Shown: positions 26,810 to 35,939, numbered from the stretch's first letter. The stretch is DNA of 64,000 nt from RPQJ01 sp963846315 (GCA_963846315.1 CAWJVM010000006.1:62001-126000); one strand, 5' to 3'. Notes: generated by a model not told the origin, from the letters alone. Made by a program: numbers and translations.

Positions 26810-26867
26810 CAGGTTGCGACGTTCCGCCACTTGCCGGCAAAGGAACAGAGGGTGCGGGACCCAGAAA

Positions 26868-26893
26868 CGAAAAACCCGCCGGATGGGCGGGTT
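26868..26893 (-). terminator. Intrinsic terminator after rpmG
   Basis: On the minus strand AACCCGCC and GGCGGGTT form an 8-bp stem with a 5-nt loop, followed by a T-run (the complement of AAAAA at 26868-26872). It ends transcription from rpmB-rpmG before mutM; some read-through is possible because mutM is on the same strand. Confidence 0.85.
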
Positions 26894-26938
26894 CTTCTGG
26901 CATCCGGTAACAACGGACGCGGCAAGCCCGACCAAGGA

Positions 26939-27094
26939 TTACTTGATCTTCGCTTCCTTGTAGGCCACGTGCTTGCGGGCCTTCGGGTCGAACTTCTTGA
27001 CCTCGAGCTTCTCCGGATGGAGACGCTTGTTCTTGGTGGTCGTGTAGAAGTGGCCGGTGCCGGCGGTCGAAACGAGTTTGATCTTGTCGCGCAT
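26939..27094 (-). CDS. rpmG: Ribosomal protein L33
   Basis: A 51-residue large-subunit protein. It reads MRDKIKLVSTAGTGHFYTTT and ends with the conserved basic KFDPKARKHVAYKEAKIK. It lacks the cysteine zinc ribbon of the C+ form, so it is the C- paralogue that does not need zinc. It follows rpmB after 28 bp. The start is fixed by family alignment. Confidence 0.97.
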   Translation of the reverse strand: MRDKIKLVSTAGTGHFYTTTKNKRLHPEKLEVKKFDPKARKHVAYKEAKIK

Positions 27095-27122
27095 GTGAGT
27101 GACTCCTGCAGCTGGCGGGCCG

Positions 27123-27359
27123 TCAGACCTTGACGCCCTGGGCGCGAAGCTCGTTGACGACGACCTCGATGCCCTTCTTGTCGATGGTGCGCATGGCATT
27201 GCCGGACACGCGCAGGCTCACCCAGCGCTTTTCCGTTTCGAGCCAGAAACGCTGCGTGTGCAGGTTCGGCAGGAAGCGGCGACGCTTGCGGTTGTTGGCG
27301 TGTGAAACGGTGTTGCCGCTCATCGGCCGCTTGCCGGTGACCTGACAGACTTTCGACAT
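27123..27359 (-). CDS. rpmB: Ribosomal protein L28
   Basis: A 78-residue large-subunit protein beginning MSKVCQVTGKRPMSGN, with the basic core HANNRKRRRFLPNLHTQRF. The start at 27359 is fixed by family alignment; the longer upstream reading is discarded. It is the first gene of rpmB-rpmG and has a clear sigma-70-type promoter about 65 bp upstream. Confidence 0.97.
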   Translation of the reverse strand: MSKVCQVTGKRPMSGNTVSHANNRKRRRFLPNLHTQRFWLETEKRWVSLRVSGNAMRTIDKKGIEVVVNELRAQGVKV

Positions 27360-27421
27360 GTTGCTGATCCTGTGACAGACGGGCCGGCCGAAGGGCGGAC
27401 CCCGATAAACGAGCCGCGTTT

Positions 27422-27450
27422 TATACCAGTCCGTCCCCGCCGAGGCAAGC
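27422..27450 (-). promoter_or_regulatory. Sigma-70-type promoter of rpmB-rpmG inside a hairpin
   Basis: On the minus strand TTGCCT (27450-27445) and TATAAA (27427-27422) are separated by exactly 17 bp. This is a strong housekeeping promoter for the ribosomal protein pair. The -35 hexamer overlaps the loop of the 15-bp inverted repeat at 27431-27468. Confidence 0.75.
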
Positions 27451-27468
27451 ATCGGCGGGGACGGACTG
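27431..27468. repeat. 15-bp perfect inverted repeat overlapping the rpmB promoter
   Basis: Arms 27431-27445 and 27454-27468 are perfect 15-bp inverted copies (GTCCGTCCCCGCCGA) with an 8-nt loop. The repeat lies between the radC-side repeat element and the rpmB -10 box. It could insulate the promoter or end transcripts from radC. It may also be part of the neighbouring repeat element. Confidence 0.8.
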
Positions 27469-27470
27469 CA

Positions 27471-27597
27471 GGGGTTAGGGGTTAGGGGTTAGGGGTTAGG
27501 GGTTAGGGGTTAGGGGTTAGTCGGAGGTGTAGAGCAATCGGAAGTTGCAGCGGCTCCTCCGACTAACCCCTAACCCCTAACCCCTAACCCCTTGTTT
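27471..27597. repeat. GGGGTTA tandem-repeat inverted element (element C)
   Basis: About six or seven tandem GGGGTTA heptamers run into GTCGGAGG. After a ~30-nt middle come CCTCCGAC and four TAACCCC units in inverted orientation. It directly follows the radC stop codon (minus strand). The two arms have different heptamer counts, so the array has expanded or contracted on one side. G-runs on one strand could form quadruplexes. Confidence 0.85.
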
Positions 27598-28281
27598 CTA
27601 TAGCAAGCCTCTCTCGGCAAAAGAGACACAGGCCCCGTCCCCGACCACGATGTGGTCCAGCACCCGGATGTCGACCAGGGCCAGGGCATCCCGCAGCCGG
27701 CCAGTGATCAATTCGTCGGCCTGGCTGGGCTCGGCGATGCCCGATGGGTGGTTGTGGGCCAGGATCACGGCCGCGGCATTGCGTGTCAGCGCCAGCTTGA
27801 CGACCTCCCGCGGATGCACGCTGGCGCCGTCGATCGTGCCGCGGAAGACTTCGTCAAAAGCAATGACCCGGTGGCGATTGTCCAGGAACAGGCAGCAAAA
27901 GACTTCATGTTCACGGTCCCGGAGTCGGGCCCGAAGGAACTCCCGGGTGGCCCGGGGGTTGGCCAGCGGTGGGCCAGCCAGCATCTGTTCTGCGTAGTGC
28001 CGTCGCGACAGCTCGAGCGCAGCCTGCAGCAGTGCAAACTTGGCCGCGCCGAGACCGGGGGTGCGGCAGACGGCATGTCGCTCTGCCGTCAGCAGGCCAC
28101 GCAACGACTTGAACTCACCCAGCAGGCCACGCGCGATGTCGACCGCCGTGCGGCCGCGTGTCCCTGTCTGCAGCAGGATCGCAAGCAATTCGGCTTCCGA
28201 GAGCGCCGTGGCGCCCAGTTTCAGCAGCTTTTCGCGCGGGCGTTCGGCTTCGGGCCAGAGTGGCAGCGGCAGGGACGACAT
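27598..28281 (-). CDS. radC: RadC-family JAB-domain protein
   Basis: A 227-residue protein with an N-terminal helix-hairpin-helix region (CRTPGLGAAKFALLQ) and a C-terminal MPN+/JAB domain. The metal motif is complete: E in FDEVF, AHNHPSG, and S-x-x-D in PSQADE. Once called a DNA repair gene, its real role is unresolved. The start at 28281 has GAGGAG five bases upstream. It lies in the usual place upstream of rpmB. Confidence 0.92.
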   Translation of the reverse strand: MSSLPLPLWPEAERPREKLLKLGATALSEAELLAILLQTGTRGRTAVDIARGLLGEFKSLRGLLTAERHAVCRTPGLGAAKFALLQAALELSRRHYAEQMLAGPPLANPRATREFLRARLRDREHEVFCCLFLDNRHRVIAFDEVFRGTIDGASVHPREVVKLALTRNAAAVILAHNHPSGIAEPSQADELITGRLRDALALVDIRVLDHIVVGDGACVSFAERGLL

Positions 28282-28386
28282 CGGGGCTCCTCGGGCGAGA
28301 AGCGCCATGGTCGTGCCAGCCGCGCGCGACGACACGACTGATATGCGGCGGAAGCGCCGCGAAATGGCGCGCCCGGCGCGCGGACG

Positions 28387-28878
28387 TCAGAGTGCTTTCC
28401 TGGCGAAGCGCTCGCGCAGGGCGTCCGCCACGGCCGGATGCACGAACTCGGAAATGTTGCCGCCGAGGCTCGCGATCTCGCGGATCAGCGTCGACGAGAT
28501 GAAGTTGAACTGCTCGGTCGGCGTCAGGAACACCGTCTCGACCTGGTCCGTCAGGTGCCGGCTCATGGTCGCGAGCTGGAACTCGAACTCGAAATCCGAC
28601 ACCGCGCGCAGGCCCCGCATCATCACGTTGAGCCCGTTGACCCGCGCAAATTCCACGGTCAGGCCCGTGTAACCCATGACCTCGACGTTATCGAGGTCGG
28701 CGAGCACGATCTTGACCAGCTCGATGCGCTTCTCGAGCGGAAACAACGGCGCCTTGCCCGGGTTCGCGGCAATCGCGACCACGACCTTGTCGAAAATCCG
28801 GCTCGCCCGCCGGACCAGGTCATTGTGGCCGTTCGTAAATGGATCGAACGTGCCTGGATACATTGCGCGACTGCTCAT
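28387..28878 (-). CDS. coaD: Pantetheine-phosphate adenylyltransferase
   Basis: Makes dephospho-CoA from 4'-phosphopantetheine and ATP. The 163-residue enzyme has the nucleotidyltransferase motif GTFDPFTNGH and the ISSTLIREI motif near the C-terminus, with the conserved MRGLRAVSDFEFEFQ segment. It overlaps the rsmD end by 4 bp, so the genes are coupled. Together with coaBC, the window holds most of the late CoA pathway. Confidence 0.97.
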   Translation of the reverse strand: MSSRAMYPGTFDPFTNGHNDLVRRASRIFDKVVVAIAANPGKAPLFPLEKRIELVKIVLADLDNVEVMGYTGLTVEFARVNGLNVMMRGLRAVSDFEFEFQLATMSRHLTDQVETVFLTPTEQFNFISSTLIREIASLGGNISEFVHPAVADALRERFARKAL

Positions 28879-29585
28879 TCGCTCCCCCGTGCCTGGTGAT
28901 CATTGTCATGGGCCGGCGAGCCCCGGCGGGCGAGATGATAGCCGACGTCACCCGCACGCTTGCTGCGTAACAACGTCCAGGCAGCGGGCAGCCGAGGTTC
29001 ACCCCGGGCCGCGGCGTCTTCGAGATAGATCCACGCCCCGGGGGCCAACCACCCACCACGTTCCAGTTTTTCGGCCAGGACGGGCAGCCACGACTCGCCG
29101 TAGGGCGGATCGAGGAAAACGATGTCGAAGGGTTTCGAGGCGGGCGGGCCAAGCTCGAGCCACGCCAACGCATCCAGCTGTTCCACGCGCCCGCGATCGC
29201 AGCGGAGCTCGATGAGCATCTCGCCGATCGCCCGCGCGGCCTCCGGGTCCCGCTCGACGAAAACGACTTCCGCGGCGCCGCGTGACAGGGCCTCGAACCC
29301 GAGTGCGCCGCTGCCGGCAAACAGGTCCAGGCAACTGGTGCCGGCCAGCTCGAACTGCAGCCAATTAAACACAGTCTCACGAACCCGGTCCGGAGTCGGA
29401 CGCAGGCCGGCCGCCGGTGGGAAATTCAGCTTGCGACCGCGCCATTCGCCACCGATGATCCGTACTTCGAAGCGACGGCCTGCCGGGCCAGTCGTGCGAC
29501 GTGTCGGGGGACCGCTCTGTGCACCGTTTGTTGCTTTCGCAAAACGGCCCGTGTGCGGAGTTTCCGGGCGATTGTTGCGCGGCAT
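28875..29585 (-). CDS. rsmD: 16S rRNA (guanine966-N2)-methyltransferase
   Basis: Methylates G966 of 16S rRNA. The 236-residue protein carries the SAM-binding segment LDLFAGSGALGFEALSRGA and the catalytic DPPY motif in VFLDPPYGES. The first ~38 residues are a basic, probably disordered extension. It begins the rsmD-coaD unit and is divergent from the lipase gene. Confidence 0.95.
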   Translation of the reverse strand: MPRNNRPETPHTGRFAKATNGAQSGPPTRRTTGPAGRRFEVRIIGGEWRGRKLNFPPAAGLRPTPDRVRETVFNWLQFELAGTSCLDLFAGSGALGFEALSRGAAEVVFVERDPEAARAIGEMLIELRCDRGRVEQLDALAWLELGPPASKPFDIVFLDPPYGESWLPVLAEKLERGGWLAPGAWIYLEDAAARGEPRLPAAWTLLRSKRAGDVGYHLARRGSPAHDNDHQARGSE

Positions 29586-29664
29586 CGTCAGGCGAGCGTA
29601 GGCTTTGCGGCGACTAGTATTAACGCGCGATGTTACGCGCGGCTTAAACCGAGGGGATAGTCAA

Positions 29665-31947
29665 ATGTTCGAGTCCAGGAACAGGCAGTTCGCGCCGGCG
29701 CTTGCAGCAACGTTGGCAGGCATCGCGCTGGCGGGATGCCATGCGTCGAGTGACGGACCAGAGTCACCGCCGCCTCCGACTGAAATCGCAAAAGCGAATT
29801 TCAACCTCGCGACGGGGCAACTCCCGTACCCGATCGATCTCTTCTTTGCTCCGGACGCGGACGCGCCGCTCGCCGACGGCACGATCAATATTCCTGCCAA
29901 GCTCACATTTCATCCGTTGCGGCCAGCGCTGAATGCGCTCGACGGATGGTCGACGTCGGCCACGCTCGATACGGGTTTTTCACTGCCCCTCGACGCCGCG
30001 TCGATCAGCGCCACCTCGGTCAAGATCGTCAAGCTGTGGCTGAATCCCAGCACCAAGGCGCCGGCGAATCCGGCCGACCCGCTTCAGGCAGGTTACCTGC
30101 CCGTCGGTGCCACGAGCCCCGTTGCCGGCGTGCTGACTTACGGCACCGACTTCGCGGCCGACATTTCCGACGACACCGATTCGGGCGGCAAGATCCTGCG
30201 CATCACGCCGCTCAAGCCCTTGGAAGCGAGCCGTGGTCCCGCGGTGAACAGCAGCGGCCCGAACGCGGGCCGCCTTTTCAACGTCGGCTATCTCGTGATC
30301 CTCACCAATGGGCTGAAGTCTGCCGATGGCCAGTCGATGACGCCCGACACGTTCTATAGCGGCATCAAGGCGGCGCCCGCTGACTGCAGCACGTTCACGG
30401 ACGCGACGCAGAAGGCCGTCTGCCAGCTCACCAAGGCCCACCTCGGCATTGCGCAGGCGACGGGCACCAACCCGGCTGACATCGTGCTGTCGTGGGGCTT
30501 CTCGACGCAGGCGACGACCGATACGTTGAACGTCGTGGCGGGCATTGCCGCGCAGACGAACGCGGCGTTCCCCAATCGCACGCTGATCGTGCCCGCGTTC
30601 AATGCGGCGCTCGGTCGCATCCTGACGACCAAGGACGCAAACGCGGGCCTGCAAGGCAAGGCCAACATCTACCTCGGCTCGACGGTGCTGCCGTACTACC
30701 TGACGCCGGCCGCAAACAAGACGGACCGCGCGTCGGTGCTGACCAAGTTCTGGACCGCGGCTGGCCCGCCTCCGGCGCCGTTGACGGACACCGCAAGCCG
30801 CAACCTGACGATGTTCAACCCGGTGCCAGCGAAGGTCGCCGACGTCACCGTACCGTTGCTGATCACGGTGCCCAACGCCAACTCGGCCTGCCCGGGCAAG
30901 CCCGCCGGTGGTTGGCCGCTGGTGATCGTGCAGCACGGCATCACGGGCAATCGTTCGCAGGCGCTCGCGATGGCGGACGGGTTCGCCGACCAGTGCTTCA
31001 TCGTGGCCTCGATCGACCTGCCGCTGCACGGCATCACGGCGACGGCCGCGACGGATCCGCTAACGGCTTTCCACTGCTCGCCTGCACCCGCGCCGGCAAA
31101 CCCGGCGTGCCTCGGCGCCGTCGAGCGCACGTTCGACGTCGACCTCGTCAACAACAGCAACACCGGCAGCGCGGTCCCTGACGGCAAGATCGATTCGTCG
31201 GGCACGCACTTCATCAACCTGTCGAGTCCGCTCACGGGGCGTGACAACCTTCGCCAGGCGGTCGCGGACACCATCATGCTGTCGAAGTCGATCAAGACCC
31301 TGACCGTGGCACAGGCCGCGCCGGGCTCGTTGCCGGTTGGTCCGGTCGGTGTCGACGCAACGCGCACGCATTTCACGGGCCTCTCGCTCGGTTCGATCGT
31401 GGGTGGCACGGCAGGTAAGTTTGCGGCGGCGGACCTCCGTACCCTGTCGCTGTCGGTGCCGGGCGGCGTGATCACCAAGCTGCTGCTCGATTCTGCCGCC
31501 TTCGGCCCCTCGATCACGGCCGGCGTCAATGCCAACCTGCCCGCGGGCAGCTACCTCTTCAACCTGTTTTTCCGGGACTTCCAGACCGTGATCGATTCGG
31601 GCGATCCGATCAATCACATCAAGGACACGCAAGCCCGCGTGCCGACACACCTGTTCAAGGTGCTGAACGACAGCGTCGTGCCGAACAACTCGACCGATCG
31701 CCTGATCCTCGCGGGTGGCCTGCGCAAGTTGAAGACGCTCGGCCCGAACGCAGTCGGCCCCGGCACGGGTGCCTACACGTTCTTCAAGGTCGGTTCGCAC
31801 GGCACGCTGTTCGATCCGACGACCAGTCTGCCGGCGACGATGGAAATGCAGGCCCAGAGCATCGGCTTCGCAGCCAGCGCGCCGCTGACGGGTGGACCGT
31901 TCGTGCCGCTGGGCCTGATGGACGCCAGCGTGCTCGACCTGCAGTAA
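29665..31947 (+). CDS. Surface lipoprotein lipase of the VolA/Pla-1/cef type
   Basis: A 760-residue lipoprotein; the signal ends in the lipobox LAGC (about residue 24), followed by a Ser/Pro-rich linker. The remainder resembles the Pla-1/cef extracellular lipase family. In Vibrio the member VolA is a surface-exposed lysophospholipase that releases fatty acids from phosphatidylcholine-type lipids. The nucleophile is likely the Ser in FTGLSLGSIVGG (G-x-S-x-G). A second conserved region is PLVIVQHGITGNRSQ, the oxyanion-side strand. The ATG at 29665 has GAGGGG upstream and gives the clean signal peptide. It lies within an otherwise conserved core block. An intrinsic terminator follows. Confidence 0.78.
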   Translation: MFESRNRQFAPALAATLAGIALAGCHASSDGPESPPPPTEIAKANFNLATGQLPYPIDLFFAPDADAPLADGTINIPAKLTFHPLRPALNALDGWSTSATLDTGFSLPLDAASISATSVKIVKLWLNPSTKAPANPADPLQAGYLPVGATSPVAGVLTYGTDFAADISDDTDSGGKILRITPLKPLEASRGPAVNSSGPNAGRLFNVGYLVILTNGLKSADGQSMTPDTFYSGIKAAPADCSTFTDATQKAVCQLTKAHLGIAQATGTNPADIVLSWGFSTQATTDTLNVVAGIAAQTNAAFPNRTLIVPAFNAALGRILTTKDANAGLQGKANIYLGSTVLPYYLTPAANKTDRASVLTKFWTAAGPPPAPLTDTASRNLTMFNPVPAKVADVTVPLLITVPNANSACPGKPAGGWPLVIVQHGITGNRSQALAMADGFADQCFIVASIDLPLHGITATAATDPLTAFHCSPAPAPANPACLGAVERTFDVDLVNNSNTGSAVPDGKIDSSGTHFINLSSPLTGRDNLRQAVADTIMLSKSIKTLTVAQAAPGSLPVGPVGVDATRTHFTGLSLGSIVGGTAGKFAAADLRTLSLSVPGGVITKLLLDSAAFGPSITAGVNANLPAGSYLFNLFFRDFQTVIDSGDPINHIKDTQARVPTHLFKVLNDSVVPNNSTDRLILAGGLRKLKTLGPNAVGPGTGAYTFFKVGSHGTLFDPTTSLPATMEMQAQSIGFAASAPLTGGPFVPLGLMDASVLDLQ

Positions 31948-31972
31948 GCACGCGGTCCAGTCGGACGATTCG

Positions 31973-32003
31973 AAGGGCGGGAGCGATCCCGCCCTTCTTT
32001 TTT
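31973..32003 (+). terminator. Intrinsic terminator after the lipase gene
   Basis: AAGGGCGGGA (31973-31982) and TCCCGCCCTT (31987-31996) form a perfect 10-bp stem with a 4-nt loop, directly followed by CTTTTTT. This is a textbook rho-independent terminator, 25 bp beyond the lipase stop codon. Confidence 0.93.
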
Positions 32004-32053
32004 GGGGTCCGCTACAATCGCGGCTCACGACGCCTGGATGACGACACAACACC

Positions 32054-33103
32054 ATGGGCTTATTCGGTTTCCGGTCGAAGAAGACCGGCGCGGGCCACCC
32101 GCCCGACGCCGAGGAAGCTGCGCCCGCCGTTCTCGCAGCCGCGCCGGCCGCGACCGAAACGCCGAAGCAAGGCTGGCTCGCGCGCATGCGCGCCCAGTTG
32201 AACCGCGGCGATTCGTGGCTCACTTACGACCTCACCAACCTGCTTCCCGGCGGGAAAATCGATGAGACCGTCCTCGACGAACTCGAGACGCGCCTGATCG
32301 CGGCCGACGTCGGCATCGAGACCACCGAGAAGATCCTGGGTTCCCTGCGCAGTCGCGTGCAGCGCAAGGAACTCGGCGACCTGAACGCGCTGCTCGCCGC
32401 ACTCCGCTCGGCCATGCTCGAGATCCTGCAGCCCGTCGCGCAGCCGCTGGTCATCGATGCCGCGAACAAGCCGTTCGTGATTCTCGTGGTCGGCGTCAAC
32501 GGCTCGGGCAAGACGACGACGATCGGCAAGCTCGCGCACCGTTTCAATGCCGAAGGCCGCAAGGTGTTGCTTGCCGCAGGCGACACGTTTCGCGCCGCAG
32601 CGATCGAGCAGTTGCAGGTCTGGGGCGAGCGCAACAACGTTCCAGTGATCGCGCAGGGCGCAGGCGCAGACCCGGCAGCAGTCACGTTCGACGCGTTGCA
32701 GTCTGCGCAGGCGCGCGGCATCGACGTGCTGATCGCCGACACCGCCGGCCGCCTGCACACGCAGAGCAACCTGATGGCCGAGCTCAAGAAAGTTCGGCGG
32801 GTGCTGACCCGGCTCGACCCGACGGCACCGCACGAAGTGCTGCTGGTCCTCGATGGCAGCCAGGGCCAGAACGCGCTGACGCAGGCGCAGCAGTTCCAGC
32901 AGGCCGTGGGCGTCACTGGCCTCGTCATGACCAAGCTCGACGGCACGGCCAAGGGCGGCATCGTGCTGGCCATCGCCGACACGCTGCGGCTGCCGATCCG
33001 TTACATCGGCATCGGCGAGACCGCGGCCGATTTCGACGTCTTCGATGCCGGCGCGTTCGTCGACGCCGTGTTGTCGCCGTCGCGCACCGGAGCCGGCGCG
33101 TGA
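32054..33103 (+). CDS. ftsY: Signal recognition particle receptor FtsY
   Basis: The membrane-docking GTPase of the SRP pathway. The 349-residue protein has a short Ala/Glu-rich N-terminal region (about 1-50), the helical N domain, and the G domain with GVNGSGKTTT (G1), DTFRAAA, DTAGR (G3), and TKLDG (G4). The acidic A domain is much shorter than in E. coli, which is usual outside Enterobacteria. A TACAAT box about 40 bp upstream may be the -10 element. It overlaps ftsE by 4 bp. Confidence 0.97.
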   Translation: MGLFGFRSKKTGAGHPPDAEEAAPAVLAAAPAATETPKQGWLARMRAQLNRGDSWLTYDLTNLLPGGKIDETVLDELETRLIAADVGIETTEKILGSLRSRVQRKELGDLNALLAALRSAMLEILQPVAQPLVIDAANKPFVILVVGVNGSGKTTTIGKLAHRFNAEGRKVLLAAGDTFRAAAIEQLQVWGERNNVPVIAQGAGADPAAVTFDALQSAQARGIDVLIADTAGRLHTQSNLMAELKKVRRVLTRLDPTAPHEVLLVLDGSQGQNALTQAQQFQQAVGVTGLVMTKLDGTAKGGIVLAIADTLRLPIRYIGIGETAADFDVFDAGAFVDAVLSPSRTGAGA

Positions 33104-33801
33104 TCCGCTTCGATCACGTCTCCAAGCGTTACCCGAACGGGCGCGAGGCGGTCAGCGACCTCTCGCTCGATATCGCGCGCGGCGAGATGGTGTTTCTCAC
33201 GGGTCACTCGGGTGCGGGAAAAAGCACGCTGCTCAAGCTGATCGCACTGATCGAGCGTCCGAGCAAAGGCACGCTGGTCGTGAACGGCCAGAACACCTCC
33301 GCGCTGCCGCGCGCGAAGATTCCTGCGTTTCGCCGCCAGATCGGCGTCGTGTTCCAGGACCACAAGCTGCTGATGGACCGGCCGGTCTACGACAACGTCG
33401 GCCTGCCACTCGTCATCGCCGGCGTGCCGGAGAAGGAAATCCAGAAGCGCGTGCGTGCCGCGCTCGACCAGGTGGGCCTGCTGGGCCGTGAGCGCACGCG
33501 CCCGATCGAACTCTCGACCGGCGAGCAGCAGCGCGTCGGCATCGCGCGGGCAATCATCGGCAAGCCGGCATTGCTGATCGCCGACGAACCCACCGGCAAC
33601 CTCGACCCCGATCTCGCGATCGAGGTCATGAACATCTTCAAGCGCTTCAATGAAGTCGGCGTGACCGTGCTGATCGCAAGCCACGACATCCACCTGATCG
33701 AGCGCTTCGGCGTGCGACGCGTGATCCTGGCGCAGGGCCGCGCCGTCGACTCCTGGGATGCCCACCCGGCGCCGGTCTTTCCCGAGATCCGGGTGGATTG
33801 A
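33100..33801 (+). CDS. ftsE: Cell division ATP-binding protein FtsE
   Basis: The ATPase of the FtsEX complex, which activates periplasmic amidases through EnvC-type partners at the septum. In 233 residues it shows Walker A GHSGAGKST, Q loop VVFQDHKLL, signature LSTGEQQRVGIARA, Walker B LLIADEPTGNLD and the H-loop ASHD. It overlaps both neighbours by 4 bp, giving a tightly coupled ftsY-ftsE-ftsX operon. Confidence 0.97.
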   Translation: MIRFDHVSKRYPNGREAVSDLSLDIARGEMVFLTGHSGAGKSTLLKLIALIERPSKGTLVVNGQNTSALPRAKIPAFRRQIGVVFQDHKLLMDRPVYDNVGLPLVIAGVPEKEIQKRVRAALDQVGLLGRERTRPIELSTGEQQRVGIARAIIGKPALLIADEPTGNLDPDLAIEVMNIFKRFNEVGVTVLIASHDIHLIERFGVRRVILAQGRAVDSWDAHPAPVFPEIRVD

Positions 33802-34718
33802 CCATGAACCAGTGGTTCGAACGGCACGTGCAGACGCTGGTGGGTTCGCTGGGACGGCTCTGGCAGCAGCCTTTCGCGACGATGCTGACGATCGTCGTGA
33901 TTGGCGTCGCCCTTGCGTTGCCGGCCTGCCTGCACGTGCTGGTGCAGAACGTTCGCGTCGCGAGCGGCGGCTGGAACAGCGCGCTCGACATCTCCGTCTA
34001 CATGAAGCCGGATGCCTCGCTCGACCAGGCGAAGCGCGCGGCCGAGCGCATCCGCCAGCGCCGCGACGTCGACGAAGTCACGCTGGTCGAAGCGGACGCT
34101 GCGCTTGCGGAATTCCGCCGCAACTCGGGTTTCGGTGCCGCGCTCGATGCCCTCAAGACCAATCCGCTGCCGCACGCACTCGTGGTGCGACCGGACGCCG
34201 AATACCGTGAGGCGGGTCGCGTGCAGGAGCTTTCAAACGAGCTCAAGAAGATCGACGGCGTCGACATCGTGCAGCTCGACACCGAGTGGGTCAGCCGCTT
34301 CAACGCGATCCTCGACGTGATCCGGCGCGGAGTGTTTCTGGCTGCCGTGCTCTTCGCGCTCGGCATTCTCGTGATCATCGGCAACACGATCCGCCTCGAC
34401 ATCGAGAACCGTCGTGGCGAAATCGAAGTGACGAAACTCGTGGGCGGCAGCGACGCCTTCGTCCGCCGGCCGTTCCTCTACAACGGCGTCTGGTATGGCT
34501 TGGCCGGCGGACTCATTGCGGGTCTCATCGTCGCAATCGTCGTCGCCGTGCTCAGCGCGCCGGTACAGCGCATCGCGGGCCTCTACGGCAGCCAGTTCGA
34601 ACTGCAGGGCGTCGGCTTCATCGGCTGGGTCGCGCTGTTGCTGGGCGGCGCGCTGCTTGGCTGGCTCGGCTCGTTCATCGTGGCCACCCGCGAGTTGCGC
34701 GAGATCGAGCCGAAGTAG
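33798..34718 (+). CDS. ftsX: Cell division permease protein FtsX
   Basis: The membrane part of FtsEX. The 306-residue protein has a first transmembrane helix (~25-48), a large periplasmic domain, and three more helices in the C-terminal half (FLAAVLFALGILVIIGNTIRL, GLAGGLIAGLIVAIVVAVLS, WVALLLGGALLGWLGSFIV). The conserved NRRGEIEVTKLVGGS cytoplasmic loop is present. A GGGGTTA repeat element begins directly after the stop. Confidence 0.96.
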   Translation: MTMNQWFERHVQTLVGSLGRLWQQPFATMLTIVVIGVALALPACLHVLVQNVRVASGGWNSALDISVYMKPDASLDQAKRAAERIRQRRDVDEVTLVEADAALAEFRRNSGFGAALDALKTNPLPHALVVRPDAEYREAGRVQELSNELKKIDGVDIVQLDTEWVSRFNAILDVIRRGVFLAAVLFALGILVIIGNTIRLDIENRRGEIEVTKLVGGSDAFVRRPFLYNGVWYGLAGGLIAGLIVAIVVAVLSAPVQRIAGLYGSQFELQGVGFIGWVALLLGGALLGWLGSFIVATRELREIEPK

Positions 34719-34721
34719 GAA

Positions 34722-34921
34722 GGCGAGGAAGGGGAGGAAGGGGAGGAAGGGGTTAGGGGTTAGGGGTTAGGGGTTAGGGGTTAGTCGGAAGCGCGCTGCG
34801 CGCGGAAAACCCTAATCTCTTGCGCCGTAGGCACTTCCGACTAACCCCTAACCCCTTCCTCCCCTTCCTGGCCTTCCTGGCCTTCCTGGCCTTCCTGGCC
34901 TTCCTGGCCTTCCTGGCCTTC
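34722..34921. repeat. GGGGTTA/CTTCCTGGC inverted repeat element (element D)
   Basis: Behind the ftsX stop come purine-rich GGAAGGGGA units, about five GGGGTTA heptamers, and GTCGGAAGCGCGCTGCGCGC. After a ~30-nt middle the sequence returns as CTTCCGAC, TAACCCC units and CTTCCTCCCC. The right arm ends in about six tandem copies of the nonamer CTTCCTGGC. The inner segment GTCGGAAGCGCGCTGCGCGC is identical to the one in element B, 10.6 kb away, so these elements are related by descent or exchange. Confidence 0.87.
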
Positions 34922-34924
34922 GGC

Positions 34925-34946
34925 TTGAAACAAACCACTGTTTCAA
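34925..34946. promoter_or_regulatory. Inverted repeat TTGAAAC-N8-GTTTCAA upstream of rpoH
   Basis: A perfect 7-bp dyad (34925-34931 and 34940-34946) lies about 115 bp upstream of the rpoH start, immediately after repeat element D. It may be an operator or part of a promoter. The CTTGAAA resembles a heat-shock -35 box, but no matching -10 (CCCCAT type) follows at a suitable distance. Confidence 0.4.
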
Positions 34947-35060
34947 CTGACTTTTATGTCAACTCCCCCCGGTTATGAGGAACTTCCCCAGACGTTTAGC
35001 ACTCCAACTCGCAGACTGCTAATATTCGTTTCAACCAGTACGGAGAGGTACTTCGAACCG

Positions 35061-35939
<879 letters not shown>

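Noticed and set aside
27471..27597. CRISPR array or telomere, suggested by tandem GGGGTTA units
   Set aside because: There are no spacers, and the units are head-to-tail and inverted around a core. A chromosome end is excluded because normal genes continue on both sides.
34924..34960. Sigma-32 promoter in front of rpoH based on CTTGAAA
   Set aside because: No CCCCAT-like -10 at 13-17 bp. The hexamer is better explained as part of the 7-bp dyad.
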